A stretch of 64,000 bases of DNA from Leifsonia poae (lineage in GTDB: Bacteria > Actinomycetota > Actinomycetes > Actinomycetales > Microbacteriaceae), in the NCBI RefSeq assembly GCF_027921845.1, contig NZ_BSEN01000015.1, positions 382,636 through 446,635 of the forward strand, read 5' to 3'. This document shows positions 17,764 through 26,792 of the stretch, one piece after another (within the stretch, counting starts at the first letter, position 1; the number at the start of each line of letters is the position of its first letter). The position numbers and the translations under genes were made by a program. A model generated the notes under the pieces. The model was given only the letters and a program-made list of their open reading frames with translations, made no database searches and was not told where the DNA came from.

Positions 17764-19073
17764 GCACCACAGACGGACCCCGCGTCCTGCCGGACGCCAG
17801 AAGCGAACAGGCGGAGGACGCCACAGAGGCGCGCGCCCGCAGGGGAGGCCCCTTCCAGGGCTTCCGCGACCGCTGGAACGGTCTGCCACGGCAGATCCAG
17901 TGGCTGTGGATGCTCATCGTGGTCGCCATCGCCTTCGCGCTCCCGTACCTCAACTTCTTCCCGCTCACGACCGAGCCGGGCAACGACTGGGCGCTCGCCT
18001 GCTTCAGCATGGCGGTCTACGCGCTCATCGCGGTCGGCCTGAACGTCGTCGTCGGTTACGCCGGTCTGCTCGACCTCGGCTACGTCGCCTTCTTCGCGGT
18101 CGGCTCGTACACCGCGGCCATGCTGACCAGCCCCGACTCGCCGTTCGTCAAGATCCCGTATCTGTGGACCATCCCGGTCGCCATGGCGGTCGCGATGCTC
18201 TTCGGCGTCGTGCTCGGCGTGCCGACCCTGCGTCTGCGCGGCGACTACCTGGCCATCGTCACGCTCGGCTTCGGTGAGATCGTGCGCATCCTGGCGACGA
18301 TCATCCCGGCGCTGAAGGGGCAGGTCGGCTTCCAGAACGTCGGGCACCCGCCCGGCGAGAACGCGGACGGCATCCCGATCTTCGCCAACTCCAATGGCGT
18401 GCCCTGGTACTGGCTGACGCTCGGCGTGATCATCATCGTGCTGCTGCTGGTCGGCAACATGGAGCGCAGCCGCGTCGGCCGCGCCTGGATCGCCATCCGG
18501 GAGGACGAGGACGCCGCCGAGATCATGGGCGTGCCCACGTTCAAGTACAAGGTGTGGGCGTTCGCGATCGGTGCGGCGGTGGGCGGTCTCTCCGGAGCGC
18601 TGTTCGCCGGGCAGGTCGGCTTCGTGAACAACCAGAAGTTCGACGTTCAGACCTCGATCCTCTTCCTCGCCGCAGTGGTGCTCGGTGGAACCGGCAACAA
18701 GGTGGGCGCGCTGCTCGGTGGCGCGATCGTCGCCTACCTGCCGCTGCGGTTCACCGCGATCGCCGACTACAAGTACCTGATCTTCGGCGTCGCGCTCGTG
18801 GTGCTGATGATCTTCCGGGCGAAGGGCCTTGTGCCGGCCAAGCAGCGACTGCTGGCCTACGGTCGCCATGCGTACGAGTACCTGGTGAACAAACCGGATG
18901 CGCCGGCGCCGGCGGTTGCGACGGCGGCTGGAGCGTCTCCTGAGGCACCCGCCCCGGCCGCCCCGGCCGCACCGACCGCACCGACTGATGGGAACGGTCC
19001 GACCGACCCGACCGACCCGACCGACCCGACCGATCCGACCGATCCGACCACACCGAAGGGAGGCGCATCATGA
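17760..19073 (+). CDS. livM: Branched-chain amino-acid ABC transporter permease LivM
   Basis: Second permease subunit, 437 residues from ATG 17760. A charged N-terminal tail of about 45 residues precedes the first membrane helix. Family motifs are [45 protein letters not shown] and the ATPase-contact loop [19 protein letters not shown]. After the last helix there is a 60-residue low-complexity tail, first Ala/Pro and then repeated Pro-Thr-Asp triplets, not expected in the family. It overlaps livG by four bases. Confidence 0.92.
   Translation: MSTTDGPRVLPDARSEQAEDATEARARRGGPFQGFRDRWNGLPRQIQWLWMLIVVAIAFALPYLNFFPLTTEPGNDWALACFSMAVYALIAVGLNVVVGYAGLLDLGYVAFFAVGSYTAAMLTSPDSPFVKIPYLWTIPVAMAVAMLFGVVLGVPTLRLRGDYLAIVTLGFGEIVRILATIIPALKGQVGFQNVGHPPGENADGIPIFANSNGVPWYWLTLGVIIIVLLLVGNMERSRVGRAWIAIREDEDAAEIMGVPTFKYKVWAFAIGAAVGGLSGALFAGQVGFVNNQKFDVQTSILFLAAVVLGGTGNKVGALLGGAIVAYLPLRFTAIADYKYLIFGVALVVLMIFRAKGLVPAKQRLLAYGRHAYEYLVNKPDAPAPAVATAAGASPEAPAPAAPAAPTAPTDGNGPTDPTDPTDPTDPTDPTTPKGGAS
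19001..19049 (+). repeat. Five tandem 9-bp repeats in livM tail
   Basis: Units GACCGACCC (three copies) and GACCGATCC (two copies) plus a partial copy, encoding the Pro-Thr-Asp run at the C-terminus of LivM. Such an array is prone to copy-number change in steps of three codons without frameshift. Confidence 0.92.
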
Positions 19074-19978
19074 CCGCCGACGACGAAGCCGCACGCGACG
19101 CGCTCGCCCCCGGAGCCGACGCCGAACTGCTGACCGATGCGGGCATCGACCTGGAGGTCGCCGCTGCGGCCGCCCCCGACCGCGAGATCGCGGTCGAGGT
19201 GGGCGACAGCATCGTCGAGGTGAAGAACCTGACCGTCAAGTTCGGCGGGCTGCTGGCCCTCGACAACGTCAGCTTCGACATCAAGCGCGGCGAGATCCTG
19301 GGCCTGATCGGGCCGAACGGCGCGGGCAAGACCACCTGCTTCAACGCCATGACCGGCGTCTACAAGCCGACCAGCGGCGACGTGCTGCTGGAAGGCAAGT
19401 CGATCAAGGGTCAGAAGCAGCACCGGATCACCCGGCTCGGTCTCGCGCGCACGTTCCAGAACATCCGCCTGTTCGGCGAGATGTCCGCGCTCGAGAACGT
19501 CGTGGTCGGGCTGGATGCGCGGCACCGCACGAGCGTGCCCGGCGCGCTCATCCGGAGCCCGCGCCACATCCGCGAGGAGAAGAGCGCGATCGAGCGCGGG
19601 ATGGCGCTGCTGGAGTTCGTCGGCATCGCCGACCTGGCCAACACCGCATCCCGGCAGCTCCCGTACGGCTACCAGCGCCGCCTCGAGATCGCTCGCGCCC
19701 TTGCGACCGACCCCAAGGTGCTCTGCCTGGACGAGCCGGCGGCCGGCTTCAACCCGGCGGAGAAAGAGGACCTGATGGACCTCATCCGCACCATCCGGGC
19801 CGATGGGTACACCGTGCTCCTGATCGAGCACGACATGCGCCTGGTGATGGGCGTCACCGACCGCATCGTGGTGCTCGAGTTCGGCCGCAAGCTGGCCGAC
19901 GATGTTCCGACCGCGATCCGCAACGATCCGCGCGTGATCGCCGCCTACCTGGGAGAGCCTGAAGATGACGTTGCTTGA
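19070..19978 (+). CDS. livG: Branched-chain amino-acid ABC transporter ATPase LivG
   Basis: Cytoplasmic ATPase subunit. 302 residues; an acidic, Ala-rich N-terminal extension of about 45 residues precedes the ABC domain. Walker A is [16 protein letters not shown], the signature is the LivG-type [15 protein letters not shown], Walker B is [13 protein letters not shown] and the switch His is in [11 protein letters not shown]. It overlaps both neighbours (4 bases with livM, 14 with livF). The Glu/Ala extension is not typical of the E. coli protein. Confidence 0.93.
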   Translation: MTADDEAARDALAPGADAELLTDAGIDLEVAAAAAPDREIAVEVGDSIVEVKNLTVKFGGLLALDNVSFDIKRGEILGLIGPNGAGKTTCFNAMTGVYKPTSGDVLLEGKSIKGQKQHRITRLGLARTFQNIRLFGEMSALENVVVGLDARHRTSVPGALIRSPRHIREEKSAIERGMALLEFVGIADLANTASRQLPYGYQRRLEIARALATDPKVLCLDEPAAGFNPAEKEDLMDLIRTIRADGYTVLLIEHDMRLVMGVTDRIVVLEFGRKLADDVPTAIRNDPRVIAAYLGEPEDDVA

Positions 19979-20678
19979 GCTGAAGAACGTGAGCGTCGCG
20001 TACGGGCGCATCGAGGCCATCCACGACATGTCGTTCTCCGTCGACGAGGGCGAGATCGTCAGCCTCATCGGGGCGAACGGAGCCGGCAAGTCGACCACGA
20101 TGAAGACGATCTCGGGCCTGCTGAACCCGTCGAAGGGCACGATCACCTTCGACGGCACCGACATCACCAAGATGAAGGCGCACATCCGGGTGGTCCAGGG
20201 CATCTCGCAGGCGCCCGAGGGCCGGGGCATCTTCCCGGGCATGACGGTGCTCGAGAACCTCGACATGGGCGCGTTCGGCCGCAAGGACCGCAGCGGGATG
20301 TCCGCCGACTTCGACCGGGTCTTCTCGCTGTTCCCGCGACTCGCGGAGCGCAAGACGCAGGTCGGCGGCACGATGTCCGGAGGCGAGCAGCAGATGCTCG
20401 CCATCGGCCGCGCGCTGATGTCGGCGCCGCGCCTGCTGCTGCTCGACGAACCGTCGATGGGGCTCGCCCCGCAGTTCATCAAGCAGATCTTCTCGATCAT
20501 CAGCGAGATCAACGCGCAGGGCACGACCATCCTGCTCGTCGAGCAGAACGCCAACCAGGCGCTCGCTCGCGCGAACCGGGGCTTCGTGCTGGAGACGGGC
20601 TCGATCACCCATTCCGGCACGGGCCGCGAGCTGCTCGCCAACCCCGCCATCAAGGAGGCGTACCTCGGCGTCGGCTGA
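19965..20678 (+). CDS. livF: Branched-chain amino-acid ABC transporter ATPase LivF
   Basis: Second ATPase, 237 residues, the family norm. Walker A GANGAGKSTTMKTISG, signature MSGGEQQMLAIGRAL, Walker B LLLLDEPSMGLAP and LLVEQNANQAL are complete. It is the last gene of the liv operon and is followed by a long palindrome. Confidence 0.94.
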   Translation: MTLLELKNVSVAYGRIEAIHDMSFSVDEGEIVSLIGANGAGKSTTMKTISGLLNPSKGTITFDGTDITKMKAHIRVVQGISQAPEGRGIFPGMTVLENLDMGAFGRKDRSGMSADFDRVFSLFPRLAERKTQVGGTMSGGEQQMLAIGRALMSAPRLLLLDEPSMGLAPQFIKQIFSIISEINAQGTTILLVEQNANQALARANRGFVLETGSITHSGTGRELLANPAIKEAYLGVG

Positions 20679-20691
20679 CCCCGCCGCCATC

Positions 20692-20746
20692 GAGTCCGGG
20701 AGAAATCGCGCCTCCGCACATCGGAGCGCCGATTTCTCCCGGACTC
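20692..20746. terminator. Long palindrome after livF
   Basis: Perfect 17-nt outer arms (20692-20708 and 20730-20746) with a second, imperfect inner stem (CCTCCG / CGGAG). It is followed by GTTT only. It sits at the end of the liv operon, so a terminator role is likely, but its size and layout resemble the 1055-1108 element. Confidence 0.65.
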
Positions 20747-20843
20747 GTTTGCGTGTGCGAGCGGGGCGCGGCGGGCGAACGGCACGCGGTCGGGTAAATT
20801 TGGCGCAGGCAAGCTGCTGGACGCGAGAAGGGACGGGCGGCGG

Positions 20844-23800
20844 GTGTATCTCAAGAGCCTGACGCTCAAGGGCTTCAAGTCGTTCGCTCAACCGACGACC
20901 TTCGCCTTCGAACAAGGCGTCACGTGCGTCGTCGGGCCCAACGGCTCCGGCAAGTCCAACGTGGTCGACGCCCTGGCCTGGGTGATGGGCGAGCAGGGGG
21001 CGAAGACCCTCCGCGGCGGCAAGATGGAGGACGTCATCTTCGCCGGCACGTCCACCCGCGGGCCCCTCGGCCGTGCCGAGGTGACGCTCACCATCGACAA
21101 CTCCGACGGCGCGCTGCCCATCGAGTACTCCGAGGTGACGATCTCGCGCACCCTGTTCCGCAACGGCGGCAGCGAGTACGCGATCAACGGCTCGACCTGC
21201 CGCCTGCTCGACGTGCAGGAACTGCTCAGCGACTCCGGTCTCGGCCGCGAGATGCACGTGATCGTCGGGCAGGGCCAGCTCGACGCCGTCCTTCACGCGA
21301 GCCCGGAGGATCGCCGCGGGTTCATCGAAGAGGCCGCCGGCATCCTGAAGCACCGCCGCCGCAAAGAGAAGACGCTCCGCAAGCTCGAGGCGATGCAGAC
21401 CAACCTCACCCGCCTGAGCGACCTCGCCGGGGAGATCCGGCGCCAGCTCAAGCCGCTCGGGCACCAGGCAGAGATCGCACGCGAGGCCCAGTCCATCGCC
21501 GCCATCGTCCGGGATGCCAGGGCGCGCCTGCTGGCCGACGAGGTGGTCGCGCTGCGCACCGCTCTCGACGACCACGGCCGCACCGAGTCGGAGCGGCACA
21601 GCGAGCGCATCGTGCTGCAGGAGCAGCTCGAGCAGAAGCAGCTGCGCGTCGCCCGGCTCGAGCAGGCCCAGGTGGGCGACGAGGTCGATGTCGCCCGGCG
21701 CACCGCGTTCGGTCTCGAGTCGGTGCAGGAGCGCCTGCGCAACCTCTACACGATGGCCAACCAGCGTCTCGCCCTGCTGGGCAGCCAGGCCGACGCACCG
21801 GATGCCGGACCGAGCGTGAGCCCGCAGATGGTCCAGGATGCCCGTGACGAGGTCGCCCGGCTGCGAACGGTCGTCACCGAATCCGAGGCCGCGTGGGTGG
21901 CGTCGCAGGCCGCGACCAGGAGTGCGCGTTCCCGACTGGACTCCGTCGATGAGGAGATCGCCGCGCAGAGCGCGCTCGTCTCCCGGCACGATCTCGAGAT
22001 CTCCAAGCTGAGCGGCCAGGCCGACGCTGCCGCGCAGCGGCTCGCTGCGGTGCGCGGCGAGGTGCTCCGCCAGCAGAACGCGCTCGACGCCGCGACGGAG
22101 CGCCGGGAGAAGGCACGCGCCGACTTCGCCGCCCGCGAGGCCGATGCCGCGACGGCGGATGCGGGGGAGAGCAACCTCGACGAGGCCTACGAGCTCGCCC
22201 AGGCCGACGTGTTCGAGGCCGAGGGCGAGATCGAACGGCTCCGCGAGGAGCTGCACACCCTCGAGCGGGAGCGCGACGCCCTCGCCGCCCGCACCAGCGC
22301 ACTCTCCCAGGCCCTCGACCAGAAGGACGGCTCCGCCGCCCTGGTCGCCGCTCGGCTTCCCGGCGTGCGCGGTCTCGTCGCCGAGCACATCCGCGTGCAT
22401 CCCGGCTACGAGGCCTCGATCGCCGCGGCGTTGGGGTCCCTGGCGGATGCGGTGCTCGCCGACGACAGCGAGCGCGCCTTCGAGGCGGTCGCCCGCGCGT
22501 CCGCCGACGACCTGGGCCGCGTCGAGGTCATCATGGCGGACGCGTCGGCGCCAGAGGTCGACCTGAGCGGCGTGCACGGCGTGGTCGCCGCCCGTTCGGT
22601 CGTCGACGCGCCAGGTGGCGTGCTCGGCATCCTCGCGTTCACCGCGATCGCGGACGATCTCGATGCGGCACGTGCTGCGAGTGCCGCCTATGCGGCGCGC
22701 GGGCTCGGCGGTCCGGTCACCATCATCACCAAGACCGGTGAGGTGCTCACCGACTACGTTCTGCGCGGTGGCTCCGGCGCGAAGCAGAGCCGCATCGAAC
22801 TGATCGCCGACCGGGATGCGGCCGACGACCGGCTGGGCGAGGTCACCTCGCTCATCGACCGGGCACGGTTCGCCCTCGCCGAGCAGCGCGGCGTGCTGCA
22901 GGTGGCCAAGGAGCAGTCGCAGGCCGCACTCGGTGCGCTTCGCGAGTTCGACGCCCGGCTCGCGGCGCAGACCGAGCAGCTCAACCGGCTGAAGGTGCAG
23001 CTCGAGGCCTCGCAGGCCGAGTTCGAGCGCCTCTCGTCGGCGCTGGCGCTGGCCGGTGAGCGCGTTGCGGAGGCCGAGGCCGCCGCAGAGAAGGCGAAGT
23101 CCGAACTCGAGACCGCACGCTCACGCCCGCGACCGATCCTCGACGTCAGTGCACGGGATGCGCTCTCGGCGGAGCTCGACGCGGTTCGCGAGGCCGAGGT
23201 CGAGGCGCGGCTGTCCGTCGAGACCGCCAAGGAGCGCGTGCGCGCGGAGCAGGCCAGGGGAGAGGCCATCGCCCGGCAGCTCGAGGCCGAACGTGCCGCA
23301 GCGGAGGAGGCCGCCCGCCGCGCCGTCATCCGTCGACGGCAGACCGATGCCGCCACCCGCGTGCTCGAGGCGCTCCCCGCGGTGCTCGACTCCGCCGACC
23401 GCTCGGTCGCTCAGGCGCGGGTCGAGCTCGCGACGGCCGAGGCCCGGCGTGCCAGCCAGAACGAGGAGCTCGCAGGGCTGCGGCGTGAGGAGAACGCGCT
23501 GCGCGAGCGGTTGCAGACCATCTCCGAGAGCGTGCACGGCCTCGAACTGCAGATCTACGAGAAGAAGCTGCATCTCTCCGGTCTGCTCGAGCGGGCGGGC
23601 AGCGAACTGGGGCTCGTCGAGGATGTGCTCGTCGCGGAGTACGGCCCGGAGGTGCCGATTCCGGTCGCGGCCGCCCCGACAGCAGACGATGCTGCCGAGG
23701 CCGATGCTGCCGGAAATGACGACGCAGCGGACCAGCTGTACGGCGACGAGCCGGCCGCCGAGGTCGAGACCATGCCGTTCAACCGTGAGCAGCAGCAGAA

Positions 23801-24443
23801 GCGGCTGGCCTCCGCCGAGCGCAAGCTCGCCCAGCTCGGACGCGTCAATCCGCTCGCCCTCGAAGAATTCGCCGCCCTGGAGCAGCGTCACAAGTTCTTG
23901 ACGGAGCAGCTCACCGACCTCACGAACACCCGCAAGGACCTCCTCACGATCATCGAGGAGATCGACGAGAAGATGCAGATCATCTTCGAGTCGGCCTTCG
24001 AGGACACGCGCGAGGCGTTCGCCTACGTGTTCCCGATCCTCTTCCCGGGCGGTACCGGCAGCATCACCCTCACCGATCCGGAGAACCTGCTGACCACCGG
24101 CATCGAGGTGTCGGTGAAGCCGGCAGGCAAGAAGATCGAGCGGCTCTCGCTGCTGTCGGGCGGTGAGCGGTCGCTCGCCGCCGTCGCGCTGCTGATCGCC
24201 ATCTTCAAGGCGCGCCCCAGCCCGTTCTACATCATGGACGAGGTCGAGGCCGCGCTCGATGACGCGAACCTCGGCCGGCTGTTGACGATCTTCGAGGATC
24301 TGCGCGAGTCGAGCCAGCTGATCGTGATCACGCACCAGAAGCGCACGATGGAGATCGCGGACGCCCTCTACGGCGTCTCCATGCGGCAGGACGGCGTGTC
24401 GGCGGTCGTCGGCCAGCGCGTCGCGCAGGAGAAGGCCTCCTAA
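20844..24443 (+). CDS. smc: Chromosome segregation protein SMC
   Basis: Condensin ATPase that compacts and helps segregate the chromosome. 1199 residues from GTG 20844. Walker A GPNGSGKSNVVDALAW lies at about 32-47, long coiled coils flank a hinge at about 505-650 (LPGVRGLVAEHI to LRGGSGAKQSRIE), and the C-terminal head has LSGGERSLAAVALL near 1105 and Walker B IMDEVEAALDD near 1130. An Asp/Ala-rich insert (around 950-975) interrupts the C-terminal coil. A TAAATT at 20795-20800 could be the -10. It is convergent with the CHAD gene. Confidence 0.96.
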   Translation: MYLKSLTLKGFKSFAQPTTFAFEQGVTCVVGPNGSGKSNVVDALAWVMGEQGAKTLRGGKMEDVIFAGTSTRGPLGRAEVTLTIDNSDGALPIEYSEVTISRTLFRNGGSEYAINGSTCRLLDVQELLSDSGLGREMHVIVGQGQLDAVLHASPEDRRGFIEEAAGILKHRRRKEKTLRKLEAMQTNLTRLSDLAGEIRRQLKPLGHQAEIAREAQSIAAIVRDARARLLADEVVALRTALDDHGRTESERHSERIVLQEQLEQKQLRVARLEQAQVGDEVDVARRTAFGLESVQERLRNLYTMANQRLALLGSQADAPDAGPSVSPQMVQDARDEVARLRTVVTESEAAWVASQAATRSARSRLDSVDEEIAAQSALVSRHDLEISKLSGQADAAAQRLAAVRGEVLRQQNALDAATERREKARADFAAREADAATADAGESNLDEAYELAQADVFEAEGEIERLREELHTLERERDALAARTSALSQALDQKDGSAALVAARLPGVRGLVAEHIRVHPGYEASIAAALGSLADAVLADDSERAFEAVARASADDLGRVEVIMADASAPEVDLSGVHGVVAARSVVDAPGGVLGILAFTAIADDLDAARAASAAYAARGLGGPVTIITKTGEVLTDYVLRGGSGAKQSRIELIADRDAADDRLGEVTSLIDRARFALAEQRGVLQVAKEQSQAALGALREFDARLAAQTEQLNRLKVQLEASQAEFERLSSALALAGERVAEAEAAAEKAKSELETARSRPRPILDVSARDALSAELDAVREAEVEARLSVETAKERVRAEQARGEAIARQLEAERAAAEEAARRAVIRRRQTDAATRVLEALPAVLDSADRSVAQARVELATAEARRASQNEELAGLRREENALRERLQTISESVHGLELQIYEKKLHLSGLLERAGSELGLVEDVLVAEYGPEVPIPVAAAPTADDAAEADAAGNDDAADQLYGDEPAAEVETMPFNREQQQKRLASAERKLAQLGRVNPLALEEFAALEQRHKFLTEQLTDLTNTRKDLLTIIEEIDEKMQIIFESAFEDTREAFAYVFPILFPGGTGSITLTDPENLLTTGIEVSVKPAGKKIERLSLLSGGERSLAAVALLIAIFKARPSPFYIMDEVEAALDDANLGRLLTIFEDLRESSQLIVITHQKRTMEIADALYGVSMRQDGVSAVVGQRVAQEKAS

Positions 24444-24495
24444 GCCGGTCGGCGTTCCGCGATCGGCGATCCGCGGTCCGCGGTCGCCGGTCCGC

Positions 24496-25317
24496 TCAGA
24501 CCGCGTCGACGGCGGCAGCGACGGCGTCGACCAGCGAGGGGACCGGCTCGAGCATCGTCTCCGCACGCGCATCGCTGTCGGAGGCGAGCCGGGCGATCCC
24601 GGCGGCCGCGGATGCGCTGAGCTCTGTCTCCGCCGCCCGCGCCCGCAGATGGCTCGCCAGCAGCACCAGGTCGCGGTGGTCGCCCAGGGCATCCTGCAGG
24701 GTCTCGGCGGCCGAGGAGATGCGCACCGCGTCCCGCCCGAGCGTGTCCGAGACGGCGTCGGCGGCGTAGCGGAGCCGGCGCGCCGACTTGCGCAGCTCGT
24801 GGAGCTTCTCGAGCGAGTCGAGGTCCCCACGCGCCACGCGGCGTGCCGCCTTCTCCATTCCGTTCCTGGCGACACGGTTCGGATGCTTCCTGCCGCGTTT
24901 GCGCAGCGGCGGTCGGGCGGCGAACGCCTGGAGGTCGGCAAGCAGTCGGCGGTGCGCGCGACCGTTCAGCCGCCGGATGAGGCCGGCGAGCGACGCGTCG
25001 TATGCCCGCCTGGCGTCCTGGGCGAAGCCGAGCACGGCATCCACCACATCGGGTGCGGTCTCCGCCGCGAGCAGGTCTTCGAGGTCTTTCGCGCGTACCT
25101 CGAGATCCCGCGTCTCTCCGAGCGCGCTGCCGAGCCGACGGAGGCGGGCGCGCATCACCTGCGCGTCCTCCTCCACGAAGGCGCGGCGGTAGACGCTGAG
25201 CACGCTGCGGATGCGCCGCACCCGCGTGCGTGCCTGATGCACGGCGTCGTCTCCTCCCGTCTCGACGGCGACGAGCTGTTCCGCGAGCTCAGCGGAGAGG
25301 GAGACGAGAGCGAACAT
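24496..25317 (-). CDS. CHAD domain protein
   Basis: 273-residue cytoplasmic helical protein. CHAD domains are His/Arg/Lys-rich bundles that bind polyphosphate in studied cases. Conserved elements seen are AVHQARTRVRRIRSVLSVYRR (about residue 25), LGETRDLEV, and the second-half LEKLHELRKSARRLRYAADAV. ATG 25317 was chosen because a TACGGT (25329-25324) sits 6 nt upstream, giving a leaderless transcript; GTG 25323 is an alternative. The frame upstream of this is only a shadow of ftsY. Confidence 0.85.
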   Translation of the reverse strand: MFALVSLSAELAEQLVAVETGGDDAVHQARTRVRRIRSVLSVYRRAFVEEDAQVMRARLRRLGSALGETRDLEVRAKDLEDLLAAETAPDVVDAVLGFAQDARRAYDASLAGLIRRLNGRAHRRLLADLQAFAARPPLRKRGRKHPNRVARNGMEKAARRVARGDLDSLEKLHELRKSARRLRYAADAVSDTLGRDAVRISSAAETLQDALGDHRDLVLLASHLRARAAETELSASAAAGIARLASDSDARAETMLEPVPSLVDAVAAAVDAV

Positions 25318-25323
25318 GGTCAC

Positions 25324-25340
25324 ACCGTAACAACTAGGGT
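25324..25340. promoter_or_regulatory. Divergent -10 elements for CHAD gene and ftsY
   Basis: TACGGT on the minus strand (25329-25324) and TAGGGT on the plus strand (25335-25340) lie 6 and 7 nt from ATG 25317 and ATG 25348. Only 30 bases separate the two genes, so both mRNAs should be leaderless. Confidence 0.5.
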
Positions 25341-25347
25341 GATTCCT

Positions 25348-26223
25348 ATGGCAGAACGCACCCCCTGGTCTTTGTCGAGCGCCCTCCGCGGCATGTTCTC
25401 GAAGAAGACGATCGATGAGACCACCTGGGACGATCTCGAGACGGCGTTGATCACCGCGGACTTCGGCCCGGACGTCACCGAGGCCATCGTCGACGACCTG
25501 CGCGCCAAGGTCGACCGCTATCACACCACCGACCCGGCGGACCTCCAGCGCATGTTGCGCGAGAGCCTGGAGGAGCGCCTCTCGAAGCTCGACACCACGC
25601 TCAAGCTCTCCGAGCGTCCGGCCATCGTGCTGGTCGTCGGTGTCAACGGCGTCGGCAAGACGACGACCATCGGCAAGTTCGCGAAGTTCCTGCGCACTTA
25701 CGACCGCACCGTCGTGGTCGGTGCGGCCGACACCTTCCGCGCCGCCGCGGTCGAGCAGCTCGCGACCTGGGCGGAGCGGGCCGGGGCCGACATCGTGCGT
25801 CCCCAGCAGCAGGGCCAGGATCCGGCGTCCGTCGCCTTCCAGACCGTCGAGCACGCCAAGCAGCACGGCACCGAGATCGTCATCATCGACACCGCCGGCC
25901 GGCTGCAGACCAAGGGCGGCCTGATGGACGAGCTCTCCAAGATCAAGCGCGTCGTCGAGAAGCAGGCTCCGATCGCCGAGGTGCTGCTGGTGCTCGACGC
26001 GACGACGGGGCAGAACGGCCTCGCGCAGGCAGAAGCCTTCATCGAGCACGCCGGCGTGACCGGGCTCGTGCTCACCAAGCTGGACGGCTCGGCGAAGGGC
26101 GGCTTCGTGCTCGCGGTGCAGGAGAAGACAGGCATCCCGATCAAGCTGGTGGGCCAGGGCGAGGGCATCAACGACCTCACCGGCTTCACCCCGCACGTCT
26201 TCGCTCAGCAGCTGGTGGGATAG
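25348..26223 (+). CDS. ftsY: Signal recognition particle receptor FtsY
   Basis: GTPase that docks SRP-ribosome complexes at the membrane. 291 residues, i.e. the NG core only: the acidic A domain of E. coli FtsY is missing, as in many Gram-positives. Motifs: G1 GVNGVGKTTTIGKFA near residue 97, DTFRAAAVEQL, DTAGRLQTKGGLMDEL and TKLDGSAKGG. ATG 25348 is preceded by a -10-like TAGGGT at 7 nt. Its partner ffh is 570 bases downstream. Confidence 0.96.
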   Translation: MAERTPWSLSSALRGMFSKKTIDETTWDDLETALITADFGPDVTEAIVDDLRAKVDRYHTTDPADLQRMLRESLEERLSKLDTTLKLSERPAIVLVVGVNGVGKTTTIGKFAKFLRTYDRTVVVGAADTFRAAAVEQLATWAERAGADIVRPQQQGQDPASVAFQTVEHAKQHGTEIVIIDTAGRLQTKGGLMDELSKIKRVVEKQAPIAEVLLVLDATTGQNGLAQAEAFIEHAGVTGLVLTKLDGSAKGGFVLAVQEKTGIPIKLVGQGEGINDLTGFTPHVFAQQLVG

Positions 26224-26232
26224 GGGCGCGAC

Positions 26233-26736
26233 ATGGCGATCGAACACGAGTACTTCGGCATCATCGACGAGACCGCGAGCGGCGGACTCGCCTGGGGCGA
26301 TTCCACCGACCTCTCCGAGCAGATCGTCGAGGTCGAGCTGCAGGCCGACGACGAGTCGGCGGTCACGGAGTTCGCGCTCGACTCCGCCGCCGCCTTGATC
26401 CAGGCGATGGAGGGGTTCGACGCCCGCGCACGCGATGCGCTCGTCGCCGAGCTGAGCTCCCGCCAGTCGGCCACCACCACCTATATCGACGACCACGTCG
26501 AGAAGCTCGGCGACGATCTGCTCGACATCCTCGTGTACAACTCGGGCGACATCGCGATCGACGTGCTGCGGTCGCTGCAGCTGCTGCGCGTGGTCATCCA
26601 GCCCGATCACCCCGAGGAGGACGAGGTCTTCGCGACCTTCGACTACTCGATCGCGCCCGACGAGACGGATGCCCTGCTCACCGTGAGCTTCGACATCCGC
26701 GGCGACGTGGTGAACATCGACACGCACGACTCGTGA
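26233..26736 (+). CDS. DUF2004-like acidic protein
   Basis: 167-residue, strongly acidic soluble protein. I recognise the C-terminal block (YSIAPDETDALLTVSFDIRGDV) as resembling DUF2004 proteins, whose function is unknown. It has no signal peptide, membrane segment or cysteines. It starts ten bases after ftsY and is probably co-transcribed with it, which places it between the SRP receptor and SRP protein genes. Confidence 0.7.
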   Translation: MAIEHEYFGIIDETASGGLAWGDSTDLSEQIVEVELQADDESAVTEFALDSAAALIQAMEGFDARARDALVAELSSRQSATTTYIDDHVEKLGDDLLDILVYNSGDIAIDVLRSLQLLRVVIQPDHPEEDEVFATFDYSIAPDETDALLTVSFDIRGDVVNIDTHDS

Positions 26737-26746
26737 CGCTCGGCGC

Positions 26747-26783
26747 GAAATCGCGCGAGCTCACAGATTCCTCCCGTTAAACT
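26747..26783 (+). promoter_or_regulatory. ffh promoter with a partial palindrome copy
   Basis: TAAACT (26778-26783) is a -10 candidate 9 nt before the ffh start. Just upstream, GAAATCGCGC (26747-26756) and GATTCCTCCCG (26766-26776) resemble the two arms of the palindrome at 20692-20746 with the centre deleted. Confidence 0.4.
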
Positions 26784-26792
26784 GGCTGGATC

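Noticed and set aside
19854-22577. Long minus-strand open frame under livG-livF and smc
   Set aside because: Crosses two real genes and an intergenic palindrome, has no family resemblance and shows the His/Asp/Arg bias of shadow frames in GC-rich DNA.
24444-24495. Repeat-like GC-rich stretch between smc and CHAD gene
   Set aside because: Short imperfect repeats of CGGTCCGC type but no clean hairpin or unit; recorded as ordinary convergent intergenic DNA.
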